Assembly (NCBI GenBank): GCA_024305745.1
Contig: JAHRBS010000010.1
Location: 503,501-567,500 of the forward strand
Source: Polyporus tsugae
Lineage: Eukaryota; Basidiomycota; Agaricomycetes; Polyporales; Polyporaceae
Length of the DNA: 64,000 nt
Reading direction: 5' to 3'
In this document: positions 10,586-22,087 of the stretch, one piece after another
Layout: the number at the start of each line of letters is the position of its first letter
Position numbering within the stretch: position 1 is the stretch's first letter
Position numbers and translations under genes: made by a program
Notes under the pieces: generated by a model
What the model was told of the DNA's origin: nothing
Database searches by the model: none
What the model saw: the letters and a program-made list of their open reading frames with translations, nothing else

Positions 10586-11030
10586 TGCTTCTTATCCTTT
10601 CAGACTCAGAGGAAGGCAATGGGAGCACTCATAGGACTCCCAGGTCAGGCCACAATTGTTCAGGTCTCGGTTTGAACCACCGGGGTGGCGCTTCCTCCAT
10701 TGTTTACTGTTCGTGAGTACTCGTTAGAAGGTTTTTTTGCCACTGCGCGCCGCTAATGAAGCTTGAAGGCGGTACAAATGGTGGTGGCGTCAATGCGGAC
10801 GCCTGCACCGCGGAGGCACTCGCAGAACTTGAACTCCGTAGGGTGTTGTTCCACTGGTCGTTACGATTCGTCACGGTCCTGTGTCATACATATGCATGAT
10901 GGTACAGATGGTATACACACGAGAAGTATTTCCGAATTCCAACTCCACGCCTGCAGCCCACAGGCGTAGTCCATTACCGTTTCCAAGATCCAAACCCAAA
11001 ATCCAGGTATATCTGCCTCGGTACGATCGC

Positions 11031-11978
11031 TCAGACGTAAGAGACGGTGACAGAGCTGGACCCGGTCGATACGGAGGTGAGGACGTTGCTGTTCTGCTCA
11101 ATGTCGATGAGCGTCGCGCCGGAGGGGCCGACGCTCGAGCCGCTGGTGGTGCCCGCGGACGCGCCGGTGAAGGTGACGGCGCCGAAGTTGGCGAACGGCA
11201 CGAGGCCGCCGCCGGAGCTGAAGTCCTCGACGATCCACTCCGCGTCGAACTCGCAGAGCGACGGCTGGCCGGAGAACGTGTGCGAGACGGTCTTGCCTGT
11301 CGACTTGTTCGTGATCGTCGCCGTGCCGCCCGTCTTCGACGATGCGGTGACAGTGACCGTCACCGAGTCGCCCGCGGAGAAGCTGATGCCGGAGAAGTCG
11401 TAGGCGTAGTCAGGGTACCACTCGTACCACGCTGTGGTGGGGAGGAGTGGGCGATCAGCGGAGGAAGAAGGCGGTCACGGGGATAAGAGCGCTCACCATC
11501 GTAGCTGACGCTGTTGCCGTTGACGTTGAAGTCGACGCCGGTCTGGAGGATGGCGGTGCCGCAGGTGTCGCCGTCAATGCCAACCCAGGCCGACGCATAG
11601 TGCGCGCCGGAGGCCCCAGAGGGCTCCTTGGGCGTGGGGACGACGAAGGTACCAGTGACAGTCTTCCAAGTAGCCTAACGGGGAATAGGCAGCGGTAGAT
11701 CAGCCGACCGCCCCGTGGGTATGACCGGGCTGGAGATGATGATGACATACCGTGCTCTCAGACAAAACCGCGCCAGCCCAGTTGCTGCTGTACTCGACGT
11801 GCGAAACGTTGCCGGCAAGGGCGGTGGTCTCGGTCGCGACGAGCTGCTTCGGCAGCGTCTGACGCGGGAGCCCAGCGGCACGACGAGCGACACGCTGAGC
11901 GAAGCGTTCCTTTGAGGTCGGGACGGCGAAGGCCGCGGTGGCGAGGAGCACCTGGCAGAGGAGCGTAGCAGCGAACAT
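11031..11978 (-). CDS. G1 glutamic peptidase, copy 4
   Basis: Spliced as complement(join(11031..11431,11497..11674,11751..11978)), 268 aa. Closest of the set to textbook eqolisins: AWVGIDGDTC, Q120 in AILQTGVDF, WYEWYPDYAYDFSG, and E204 in AEWIVEDF. Signal peptide 1-18; the propeptide contains RRAAG; the mature enzyme probably begins near SSNWAGAVL. It is the only peptidase gene in the IR1 spacer, so it is single-copy here and has its own flanks. A TATA box (TATAAAAG, complement of 12075-12082) lies about 100 bp before the start. Predicted active, secreted and acid-acting. Confidence 0.95.
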
Positions 11979-12074
11979 GACGACGAGCAAAGGAGGCGAG
12001 TGGGAGTCGACTCGAATGGGTTGTCAGAACTGAGGGTGTCCTGAGCTGGGGAGCAAGTCGTCTGTGTCTCGAAG

Positions 12075-12082
12075 CTTTTATA
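12075..12082 (-). promoter_or_regulatory. TATA box of peptidase copy 4
   Basis: TATAAAAG on the minus strand, 97 bp upstream of the start codon at 11978. Confidence 0.6.
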
Positions 12083-12099
12083 CGCCCTCGGTGAATTCA

Positions 12100-14450
12100 G
12101 TTCGATTTCGTCATAATATGCTGGCCCGGCGAACTCTTCGCGATGAGGTGGTGTGCTTTGACGAGGTGTGTCGATTCCATTGTCGGGTCACTTCGGACAG
12201 AGGGAACGCATGGGTACTCTGCTTCTTCATCACTGCGTAGACAGCAAATCGTGCCTCGTCAGGCCTTCAATGGTAACATGGGAGTTGAATGAGGGACTGA
12301 CAGTGTGAAAACCCAAGCCCATGACCAAATCGTGACTTGCGGACAGGATAGAGGACTTGGAGATTATCCGTCGCCGTTCTGGCTACAAAAATACCCCGAG
12401 GACCCACATGATAAGTTCCGATAAGTGCTGTACTGAAGAACAAGCACGATCAGACGGACCACCACAACCGCAATCTAGAAACCGGGAACCATTGAATCGT
12501 GAGAGAAACATACGGTGTCCGTGACATATGGTATCATATGGTCGCCCGCAGATTCACATGCTATGCCGCTCAGCGAAGGTGGGTTTGATGAATGCCTTCG
12601 GGACCGCTGTTCGTTACGAGTGGGTTGGTTGCCACATCGGGACCATACAAGCGATAGCGATAAGAGAACCGAACCGAACCCAATGGAAGCAGTTGGACTT
12701 GCAGCCTAAGGAATCCGGACGTTTGAAAAACAACAGGAGATATGAGGGTAAACAACCCAAGGACACGGATGGCACTCGGCGGTCATGCTAGTGAGCATTC
12801 CGGCCGACCGACACTTTGAGTTGATGGCCGATAGAAGTTGAATGGAAGGACGAAACCGGAAACCTAAGCGCCGTCTCTCGGACCGGGATGACCATGATGC
12901 GTGAAGTCGCATGCTCGATGGGGCCGCGTGCCGGCCAGCTCCCATGGCTGCCTGTCAGCGTACACCAAACCAACACATATATGTACATATACATTTCACC
13001 TCCTGAACTTAGGAGCGAGAGGCCGACAGGCAGACTTGGCAGGTCATTTCTGTCAGCTCCGCAGCGTGTCGACGCTTGCACTCCCAAGTGCCAACTCCCC
13101 TGGTATTATGAGCGCCTCAGGCCTCAGGCGACACATCAGGGGTTTGGAGAGCAAGGGTGCAGGACGCTATCATTGCGACGCGCGGAAATCGCAGGGCGCA
13201 TGACTACCTATGCGCTTGCAATATCCTCCCGAGCGCGTTCGCGAAACCCCTCGGGAGCGTCTTGCCAACCTTCTGGACCTTTCATCCGCCGCCGGCTAAT
13301 CCACGTTGGCGCTTGATCGTCCTAAACATACGGGGGGAGAGTGGGAGGCGCAATGACGACGCGCCCAATGATCGCAGGGAATTTGCAAGACGAGGATCAG
13401 GATCAGCGCCCCCCTGCCAGCCAGCCCCATGGGAGAACTAGCAGGCAGAAGCAGACCCGGAGCCAGCGTCTTTCGACGCTGCAGAGACATAGCGAGGAGG
13501 GTCCTTGACGCAGCCTCCAACGATGGGTAATGCGTGGTCGAAAAGGGCGCTCTGGAGAGTCGCCACATTCTCCATCCCCGCCCGCCGCCGATGCGCTCAA
13601 TCCACACTCACCATGGCCGTATTTGTCCGCGTCCGGCAGACCTACCCACTCTCGATGCTGCTGCGCTCCGCCTTTTGCTATCATCGCACCCGGAGATGGA
13701 GTTGGAAGTTCGGTTGAGTGTCGGTCGAGGCCGGCTCGCTATTCCCTTGAAGCATCCCATTCCTCTGGCCAGTGGGGGAGGAGGAGTACGAGGGGATGTA
13801 GGGGTAGCGGGAAGGCAGCTTAGCTGGGTTGCGGGTCTGGCGACCAGAGAGATCGGGAGTGAGGTTCGGAGGGAACGAGGTTAGACGTGGTGACCTGAGC
13901 AAATATACAAACAGACACGCGTGACTGTCCAGCAGTTGAGCAAGTGACAGGGTAGGCGCGAAGTTGTGAGAGTCCTGCTGAGGGTGTACGAAGCTTGGCC
14001 GACTGAGGAAGCATGAGAAATTGAATGAGGACCAGGTGCTCACCTCCTCATAGCTTGTAACTGTCAAAACAAGCGGTATATGCGGCACACCTAGTACCTG
14101 CACATCGTGTCCAGTCAAAGTCCTGCACATTTCAGCTAAGGATGTGGGTGAGAGACGTACAGAAGACGCCAAAGGGCAAGTTGCATCCAAACCCACGGAA
14201 ACGAACCGGGCGGCCAACTGACGCTAGAGCTTCATGATATGGACACCATATGCGGCATTTAGAGGGAACGGAGACCAGCTAGGGTTGACGAAGTAGAGTC
14301 CAAGCTGCACAGTACGTGGCGGTGGTTCAGCAAGTCCAACTCCAAGTCGGACTCGCACGCGCCATCAGGGCGGGATAACCGGGCCACTACCCGGGCCGCT
14401 GGCGGCCTCTACATCGTCTCTGGCGGCCTCAGGCTTGTCTCTCACCACCA
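12100..14450. other. no recognised gene; dispersed 0.2 kb repeat
   Basis: No recognised family. About 13,600-13,790 (minus strand) resembles 47,925-48,090 (plus strand), sharing GCTTCAAGGGAATAGCGA and TCGACCGACACTCAACCGA. On the minus strand 13,681-14,217 is open for 178 codons with intron-like CTCAG borders, so a decayed gene is possible. Confidence 0.35.
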
Positions 14451-14579
14451 TCGGGAATATCATCCTCACGCGGGAGCCAGGGCTAGCATTGAGGGGACGT
14501 CTTATTGAATAAGATGCTCCCTGTAAGGTCGATGACTCTGGGAATGCAACCGAGATCAGACGTGCTGTGAGAGCTATCC

Positions 14580-15098
14580 TTGTGTATGTCCGTATCTTAC
14601 TATGAGTCTAACCATCCTCGAACAGGTCGCACCGGCCGGTCTCGTTTTGGGGGCTTCGATGGGAAACACGCCATACAGGACTATATTGGTACCTTTCTCT
14701 ACTCCGTGCTGTACTGCGCTGACGAGGACCTCAAGATGACGGTTAGCCAAATATTCGAGCGCGCTGAATGCCCATACTCAGGTAACGCATATGCCGCCGG
14801 AGGGGATTGCAAGTTCGCTAACGCCATCGCGCGTATGTTCATCCGGAGGGCGAAATTCACACCCCTGCTCCACAAGTGGCTGGACACGGTCATGGACCAC
14901 CACGTACCCGTCGATATACAGTACATCCGCCTTGGCTCACCAGGGACAAGACTCCATAGTCCGCCGACCAGCTTGAAGCGTTCTGGACCGATCTCATGCG
15001 CACATGGACGTTCGAACCCGGAGACAGGACCGCGCATCACTGTCCGTTCGTCATACGCCATCACGCACGCCAGGTGACAAACCTAGATTCGACTTGGG
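14580..15098 (+). pseudogene. hypothetical gene fragment inserted in one IR1 arm
   Basis: The reading frame from 14,580 gives protein-like sequence (HAIQDYIGTFLYSVLYCAD, then AGGDCKFANAIARMFIRRA). A GTACCC...CATAG intron at 14,904-14,959 keeps it open in phase 0 through an acidic/aromatic segment (LEAFWTDLMRTWTFEPGD) until it merges with arm sequence at 15,098. The left arm lacks this segment. No family is recognised. It is probably the internal piece of a foreign gene, with neither start nor end preserved. Confidence 0.4.
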
Positions 15099-15810
15099 GC
15101 GATATTTTGGCGCAAACGAGCAGCCTCGGAACTCGGTGCATTCGGCCCCGAGTCTGAGCTCGAGCCCGAGAGGACGGCAAAGCATCCACGCGCGGGAGCG
15201 ATCCGAGCCCCAAGGACTCTCGAACCCGGAGCCTCGACGGAGTGTTCGAGTAGCGGCGAGGGGAACTGCCCCTGAACTTTCCTCCCGATCGCCCATGCGG
15301 GGGATATCCTCTAACAATGCCGGCGTTCGTTAGGGAAGATCTACGTCCGACGCCGGGCGCACGAGTAGATGGTGGTTTGCGTGCAGCCTTCTGCGCTTCC
15401 CACTCCCTGTGTTTGCTTGTGAACTTGCATCATGGTGTTCTTAGCTGCACCTTCCTGATTATCAATTTAGTTCTCTGCGTGCGAAACAAAAACAAAAATA
15501 CTTGTTTGAGTGTGTGTCCGTGCGGCGTGGGCGGGGCTGTCGCACTGGTGACCACTGTGCGAATGCCGAGCAGACCGTCTGTACACGAAAAGCACATTGT
15601 TTCGCGGGGCACTCAGTGAACAGGTGCTGTTACAATAAATATCAATAATATCTGTGCGACATCTGGGAAGTAGACATATCAATAACGACGTGAGAGGCGT
15701 TTCAGAGGTCCAACCTGGCGTCTAGACATCTGCCAGCAGACCACAAACGTCGGCCATTCCTTCATCCCAGACACGAAAACCCCCACCACAGGGACACCCC
15801 GGGGTAACGT

Positions 15811-16795
15811 TCAGTGACCGACGTAAGAGACGGTGACAGAGCGCTTCCCGGTAGAAGCCCTGGCGACGACCGCCTTGTCATGCACCATATCGATGAGCGA
15901 CGCCCTCGCCGGGCCGACGGTCTTGCCCGCGACCGTGTGCGCGGCCGCGCCCTTGAAGGCGACCTTCCCGAAGTTGGATAACGACACGAGCTGGTTCCCG
16001 ACGCCGAAGTCCTCGACGATCCAATCCGCGTCCGCCTGGCAGAGCGCCTTCTGGCCCTTGAACGAGTGTGAGACGGACTTGCGCGTCGACTTGTTCGTGA
16101 TCGTCACCTTGCCGGACGTCTTCGACGTCGCGGTCACGGTGATGGTGACGTGGTCGCCCGCCTTGAAGCTGATGCCGGAGAAGTCGTGCGCGGGGGCGGG
16201 GTACCACTCATACCACGCTAAGGTGTGGGGTGAGCGATCGGCAGTGAAGGACTTGATCACGGGGATAGCGGTGCTCACCGGAGTAGCTGATGCTGTTCCC
16301 GTCGACAGTGAAGTCGACCCCGGACTGGAGGATCGTGCTGTGGCAGGAGGCACCGTCGATTCCGACCCAGGCGGCCGCAGAGTGCTTGCCTGTCCCGCCG
16401 GCGGGCTCCTTGGGATGCGGGACGACGAAGGTGCCCGTGACGGTCTTGTAAGTACCCTAATAGGAGGGAATGAAGAACGGTGGATCAGCCGAGCTTTCGA
16501 GTTTATGCATATGGCCGATGCGAACGGCGAAACATACCTGTTTGGCAGACAACACTGCACCTGCCCAATTGCCGCTGGTGGACACTTGGGCCTTCCGGGC
16601 CTTCAAGTTGGTGAGAGCGTTGGTCTCGTTAACCTTAGCCACGGAACTGTACTCGACGGGCTGGTTCGGCTGCGACTGGTGGGTGAAACCAGCAGCACGA
16701 CGTGCGACCCGCTCGGCAAGACGTTCCCTGGAGCTCGGGATGGCGAGGGCGGCGGTGGCGAGGAGCACCTGGCAGAGGAGAGCGGTAGCGAACAT
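15811..16795 (-). CDS. G1 glutamic peptidase, copy 5
   Basis: Spliced as complement(join(15811..16217,16279..16456,16538..16795)), 280 aa. Inverted partner of copy 3, with a 4-residue insertion (NALT) in the propeptide and GTY instead of ATY at the first splice junction. The catalytic pair is intact: Q130 (TILQSGVDF) and E214; the residue four before the Glu is Asp rather than Glu (ADWIVED). WYEWYP is conventional, unlike the Cys variant of copy 3. The upstream box is CATAAAGG (about 16,988). Predicted secreted and active. Confidence 0.92.
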
Positions 16796-19117
16796 GGCGA
16801 TATGCAAAGGTGGCGAGTGGGAGTGGGTTGAGTGAGAATTAGGTGTCTGAAGGGTTGAATTAGAATTAGGTGTCGGGAAGGATAGTAGTGGGTTGAGTAA
16901 GAATTAGGCGTCTGAAGGAACGAGAAGAGCTTCCTGAACCAGCAGGACAGTGTCGCGCAACTCCCGTGGGGAAAGCCGCCTAGAAGCCTTTATGTACCCT
17001 GGGTGCATCCAATTTCAAGACTATCATAGCATGTGGGGACTACATCAGGAACGAGCGTTTGTTCCATGCGCTCCCGGATACTACGCGGGTTGGAGCGTCT
17101 GAGCGACTGAATCCCTCCCCATGATTACGGAACCGCCAGATCAATCTTGAACAGCGCTGTTCCATCCCGTTCAGCCCAGTGGACAACCGCTGTTCAGCCG
17201 GAGGCTCGGGGAACACCAGGGGGACACTCAGCCCTCTGAAAACATAGATTATGGGTGAGGTTTTACGCCCTAATGCCACGGTCTAACCATTTTCCCCAGG
17301 ATCCCTCAGCATCCCCAAGAACTTGGCATTCAGCTGTCGGCCGGGCGCCTCAAACCTGGACCTATACACCCGGTGGAAATACTTCCAGGGGTATCAACGA
17401 CTGGGTGAGTGTTGGAGTTGTCTCAACACTCGATCACCATCGTGCTTTCGAGAGACATGACTGTGAAGCCACATTGTAGGTGCTGTACGAGCACACGAAC
17501 TCGTGGGAGAGACAAATGACTGACATATGGCCACACACAGTGCATGCAGGCGCTATGCAACGGTGCGGTTTGACGGGCACTATGCAGCGCATTTCGTCAT
17601 TTTGATCGCGATCGCGCGCCGTACGGCTTCAAAATAACTCACACCTTTCGGTGCTTCACTGTGTAGCAAACAGCGGAAATATCACAGAGGAGATAGAAAA
17701 CAATGACAGTCTCAACCACGAGGCAACGTACTTACCTTCAAGGTTGCAACACTGCATAGTCACTTGTGCACCGCGCCGTTCGGCCGAGAAGAGATGGCCA
17801 ATGGCATGGAGAGTGTCGCGGCTCCGCGGCAAGCCACGAGATTGACCATGAACATGGTGATGAGAGCAGATAGGCGGAAGGCGGAGGTTTACTGCGGATC
17901 AGCTAAGACCGTCCGCCTGTCAGCGTGGACACATGGGAGGGGAGGAGACGAACCTAGCGCATCAGCGTTGTTTGAGCAACTACTTAGAGGGAGTCCGGCC
18001 ATTGATGGAGACGGACTCTGGAAAGGCGTTCGTTAACGTTAGCTTGAAGCAATGGGTTGTGTAAGTCCTTAGGCCGTATGACTTGCAACGACCAGAATTG
18101 CAGTCCATCAAGTACCTGTGTGTCGCGTCCTGTGAAGTGATATGATTTCTCATTGCACGTATCGGCGATAGACCTACTGAGCCTGAATCCGACTTGAAGG
18201 TGGTCAACTTTGCGTCGACTCTGTACATCGTGAAGGCGACGAGATAGCGAAACGGGGTCCAGCCGGTGCGTTCTATAAGCATCAGGAGACAGGGAGATGG
18301 ATGACTTGTAAGTGTTCAGATGAACGTGAAGTTGAAGCCCTGTTGAAGCCCAAGAGAGACGAGGCACTGCGTGACGGTGGCATCTGACGTCAGCCCCAAA
18401 GAAGGCAACGGAAGCGCCCATAGATACCCTGCCAGTGCCAAGCGGCGACGCGTGTTCCACGACCGTGTCAAGATGATTCGTTCGTCCCATTTGTTGGAGC
18501 CCAGAATCACTACTTAGTGGATGATGCCAGTGTCACTTGCTTTGCGGATGTGGGGTGACTGAGCGATGCACCGCACTGTTGATCGTGGATTTGATTGGAT
18601 GGCCGAGGTGAATGGACCGTGATGGTTGATCGGAACGGTGTTAGTTTGGTATTGCCAGGGTCTTGCTCTCATATGATTGTCCGCATGGATGCCTCGGACT
18701 GATCCACACTCGCGCTGCAGCACGCTGCAGCCTGTCATCTCGCTGGCTACTGTGCCTGCCAACTGATGTCGATTACCATGCGAATGAGGACTCGGAGCAA
18801 ACAATAGCTCCCCTCAATTCTCTACTTTATTTCTCTCTTCTTGGCGCTTGACGCTTTGATGCGACGTCGTGACCACTCCCTCGCTCAGAAATCGGCCACA
18901 TCAAAGCCTTAAGCGCGGGGGAGAGAAAAATAAAATGGAGAATTGAGGGGGGCTAATATATGCTGGCATTGGGGTATTCCGCCAAACGTCATTATAACGA
19001 TATAACGATTAAAAAAAACATCCGCCACTTATGAATTCCAACCCATGTTTGCGGCCGACAAACATCAAGCGGTCCTGTTCCCCCATAGACGCGTAACACA
19101 ACATCCGAAGACGTTAC

Positions 19118-20073
19118 TTACTGGCCAGTGTAGATGATGGTGACAGAATCGGCACCGGTCGTGACCTGGGTGACGGGCTTCGTGTTTACGATGAGATCCA
19201 GCCGCTGCGCGTTCGCGGGGCCGACAGCCTTGCCTGCCAGAGTGTGTGCGGTCGCGTTGTGGAAGGCGAGTTTGCCGAAGTTGGCGAACGGCGTGATGGT
19301 GCCGCTCAAGTCCTCGACAATCCACTCGGCGTCATACTGGCAGAGCGCGGGCTGGCCGGTGAAATTTTGCGAGACGCGCTTGCCCGTCCTGTGATTCTGG
19401 ACCGACGCCGTGCCGCTCGTCTTGGACGTCGCCTCGACGGTGACGGTGACGGTGTCGCCTGCCTTGAAGGTGATGTCTTCGGAGAAGTAGGACGCCAGGG
19501 TACCACTCGTACCATGCTGAAGTGCAGAGCAGGCGATCAGCGGGAAGACAGGGAATGAGGAGGCTTACGATACTCACCGTGGTAGCTGACGCTGCTCCCG
19601 TTGACATTGAAGTCGACGCCGGCCTCGAGGAGGGTGCTGGTGCAGGTGGCGCCGTCAATGCCAACCATGGCAGCCGCCTGGTACGCGCCGGAGCCCCCGG
19701 AGGGCACCTTGGGCGTGGGGACGACGAAAGTGCCAGTAACCTCCTTGTAGGTAGCCTAGTGATGAAAACGCAACGGCCGATCAGCCGACTGTGGATCATC
19801 GGGGCTAATGCAGCGACGTACCGTCTTCTCAGACAAGAACGCACCGGCCCAGTCGGTGCTGTACACGACAGCGGCCGGCGTGGCGTTATCGCGCCTGTTG
19901 ACCTCAGACACGCGGGTGTTCTCCGAGAACTCGGCGCGCTGCTGCGGCAGCGACTGGCGGGTGAGGCCGGCTGCGCGACGGGCGACACGGTGGGCACGGC
20001 GCTCGTTGGCGGTGGGGATGGCGAAGGCCGCGGTGGCGAGGATAACCTGGCAGAGAAGAGCAGCAACGAACAT
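19118..20073 (-). pseudogene. G1 glutamic peptidase, copy 6 (frameshifted)
   Basis: Exons 20073-19822, 19755-19578 and 19516-19118 follow the family pattern and both introns are intact. In exon 3, just after WYEWYP (near 19,494), 5 nt are missing relative to copy 2, so the frame is lost for the last 120 codons. The downstream remainder is still recognisable in the original frame (FANFGKLAFHNATAHTLAG). Before the break it shares the Glu-for-Gln change (LLEAGVDF) and AMVGIDG with copy 2. A TATA box (20161-20168) remains, so it may still be transcribed. The truncated product would lack the second catalytic residue. Confidence 0.88.
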
Positions 20074-20160
20074 GGCGAGGCGAAAAGAAGGCAAGGGAGA
20101 GTCCAAACGAATGTGCTGGAAAACCTGAGTGGTTAGAGTGTAGCCGTTGTCCTCTCTCAG

Positions 20161-20168
20161 CTTTTATA
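20161..20168 (-). promoter_or_regulatory. TATA box of peptidase copy 6
   Basis: TATAAAAG on the minus strand, 88 bp before the start at 20073, in a conserved CCTATAAAAGCTGAGAG context. Confidence 0.5.
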
Positions 20169-21044
20169 GGCCCCCAATACATCCCAGGTTCGAGATCGTC
20201 ATCAGATGTAGACGCGCTGAACTTGGTGCACCGAGGCGGTGACAATATACTGCCGTGATATCGATCCTCGCAATCGAGACATACGACACGCTAATAATGT
20301 TGCACGGATAAGGGTAAATTGCCGAGGCACTCCAAGGCACATTTCGGAAACACGCCAGCCAATACACTCTGGCATGAGGGGATGGAGAGAGCGCTTGACA
20401 GGGAGCGGCAAGGCGGTGAGGTTGAAACTTGAAGGGAGATACGAGGGTCCCTTGCTGGGCGCCTCTGCTACCGGTTTCGAACGTGTTGTGGCTGGCACGT
20501 GGCTGTTACGGTACGAAGTAAGTAGGCTGGGAATGAATCATCGCGAGCCTCCAACCTGGTTCTACTTATCGAGCTCCGAGTGCTTTCGCGGTCGCTCTTC
20601 AGCGACACCCAATTCTTCGCGCAGACCAATCGCGACGCGGCTCTGGAGGCCGGATATGAGCGAATTCGGCCGCACTGGCAGAAGGCCAGATATAGAGTCC
20701 GGACGAATTTGAGCGAAAAATCCGAGGCCTGGTCAAATGGGGACGGTTTCGGCCTCAAAACACCTGTTCCTTCGGACAAATATTGGGAAATCGGATCATA
20801 CATGTGGGTGAATTGCCCGGGGGCCTGTGCCTGACTGATATCGATGACTGGCATGCGAATGAGGAGCAAACAACACTGGCATCGGGGTATTCGGCCAAAC
20901 GTGATTTAAGTACAACGATACAAGTAAATAAACCGATCAAAAACAATCGCCACTTCTGATTTCCAACCCATGTTTTTGCGGCCGACAAACATCGGGCGTT
21001 CCTGTTCCCCCATAGACGCGTAACACAACATCCGAAGACGCTAC

Positions 21045-21981
21045 TTACTTGCCGGTATAGATGACGGTGACAGAATCGGCACCGGTCGTGACCTGGGTGA
21101 CGGGCTTCGTGTTTACGACGAGATCCAGCCGCTGCGCGTTCGCGGGGCCGACAGTCTTGCCCGCCAGAGTGTGTGCGGTCGCGTGGGTGAAGGCGACTTT
21201 GGTGAAGTTGGCCAATGGCGTGACGGAGCTGTTCCCCAAGTCCTGGACAATCCACTCGGCGTCGTACTGGCAGAGCGCGGGCTGGCCGGTGAAATTGTGT
21301 GAGACGCGCTTGCCCGTCGTGTGGTTCTTGATCCACGCCGTGCCGTTCGTCCTCGACGTCGCCTCGACGGTGATGGTGACGATGTCGCCCGCCTTCAAGG
21401 CGATGTCAGAGAAGTCAGCACCGTTAGGGTCCCAATTGTACCATGCTGAAGTGCAGAGCGGGCGATCAGCGGGCAGACAGGGAATGAGGAGGCTTACGAT
21501 ACTCACCGTGGTAGCTGACGCTGCTCCCGTTGACAGTGAAGTCGATGCCGGCCTCGAAGAGGGTGTAGGCGCAGGTGGCGCCGTCAATGCCAACCCAGGC
21601 AGCCGCCTGGTACGCGCCGGAGCCCCCGGAGGGCACCTTGGGCGTGGGGAGGAGGAAGGTGCCAGTAACCTCCTTGTAGGTAGCCTAACGGTGATGAAAA
21701 CGCAACAGCCGATCAGGCGACTGTGGATCAATGGGGCTAATGGCGCGGCGTACCTTATTCTCAGACAAGAACGCACCGGCCCAGTTAGTACTGTACGCGA
21801 CAGGAGGCTGTGTGGCGTTGTCGAGCCCGTTGGCCTCAGACACGACGGGCTGCGGCAGCGACTGGCGGATAAGGCCGGCTGCGCGACGAGCGGCACGGCG
21901 GGCAAGGCGCTCCTTAGCTGTGGGGACGGCGAAGGCCGCGGTGGCGAGGATAACCTGGCAGAGAAGAGCAGCAACGAACAT
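21045..21981 (-). CDS. G1 glutamic peptidase, copy 7; catalytic pair swapped
   Basis: Spliced as complement(join(21045..21445,21507..21684,21754..21981)), 268 aa, fully open. Signal peptide 1-18, propeptide RRAARRAAG, eqolisin domain. The catalytic Gln position is Glu (E120, TLFEAGIDF) and the catalytic Glu position is Gln (Q203, AEWIVQDL), a reciprocal swap. The WYEWYP loop is WYNWDP. The same two changes occur in the inverted partner copy 12, so the swap predates that duplication. A TATA box lies at 22080-22087. The fold is certainly G1; activity may be lost, altered or retained with reversed roles. Confidence 0.92.
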
Positions 21982-22079
21982 GGCGAGGCGAAAAGAAGGG
22001 AAAGGAGAGTCCAAACGAATGTGCTGGGAAATCTGGGTGGTTCGAGTGTAGCCCTGGTGTAACCGTTGTCATCTCTCAG

Positions 22080-22087
22080 CTTTTATA
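22080..22087 (-). promoter_or_regulatory. TATA box of peptidase copy 7
   Basis: TATAAAAG on the minus strand, 99 bp upstream of the start at 21981. A CAATATATTG palindrome lies further up at 22162-22171. Confidence 0.55.

Larger units (their letters stand above)
14450..18745. repeat. IR1 right arm
   Basis: Inverse copy of about 6290-10525. It contains peptidase copy 5 and, relative to the left arm, an extra segment of about 0.55 kb at 14,545-15,098. The stretch 17.0-18.5 kb corresponds to 8.6-6.6 kb and holds no recognised gene. A 168-codon minus-strand frame (17,984-18,490) has no family features and its partner region in the left arm is not open over the same length. Confidence 0.85.

Noticed and set aside
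15833..16831. 332-codon plus-strand frame opposite peptidase copy 5; a similar one at 21,061-22,062
   Set aside because: They are antisense shadows of G1 genes, running straight through their introns, and encode no recognisable protein.
17984..18490. 168-codon hypothetical protein in the IR1 right arm
   Set aside because: The equivalent stretch in the left arm is interrupted, and no family features are visible.
19332..20066. 244-codon minus-strand frame across peptidase copy 6
   Set aside because: It reads through both introns in a non-peptidase frame; the Arg/Pro-rich product is a by-product of the paralogue composition. The same type of frame appears over copies 1, 2, 7 and 8.
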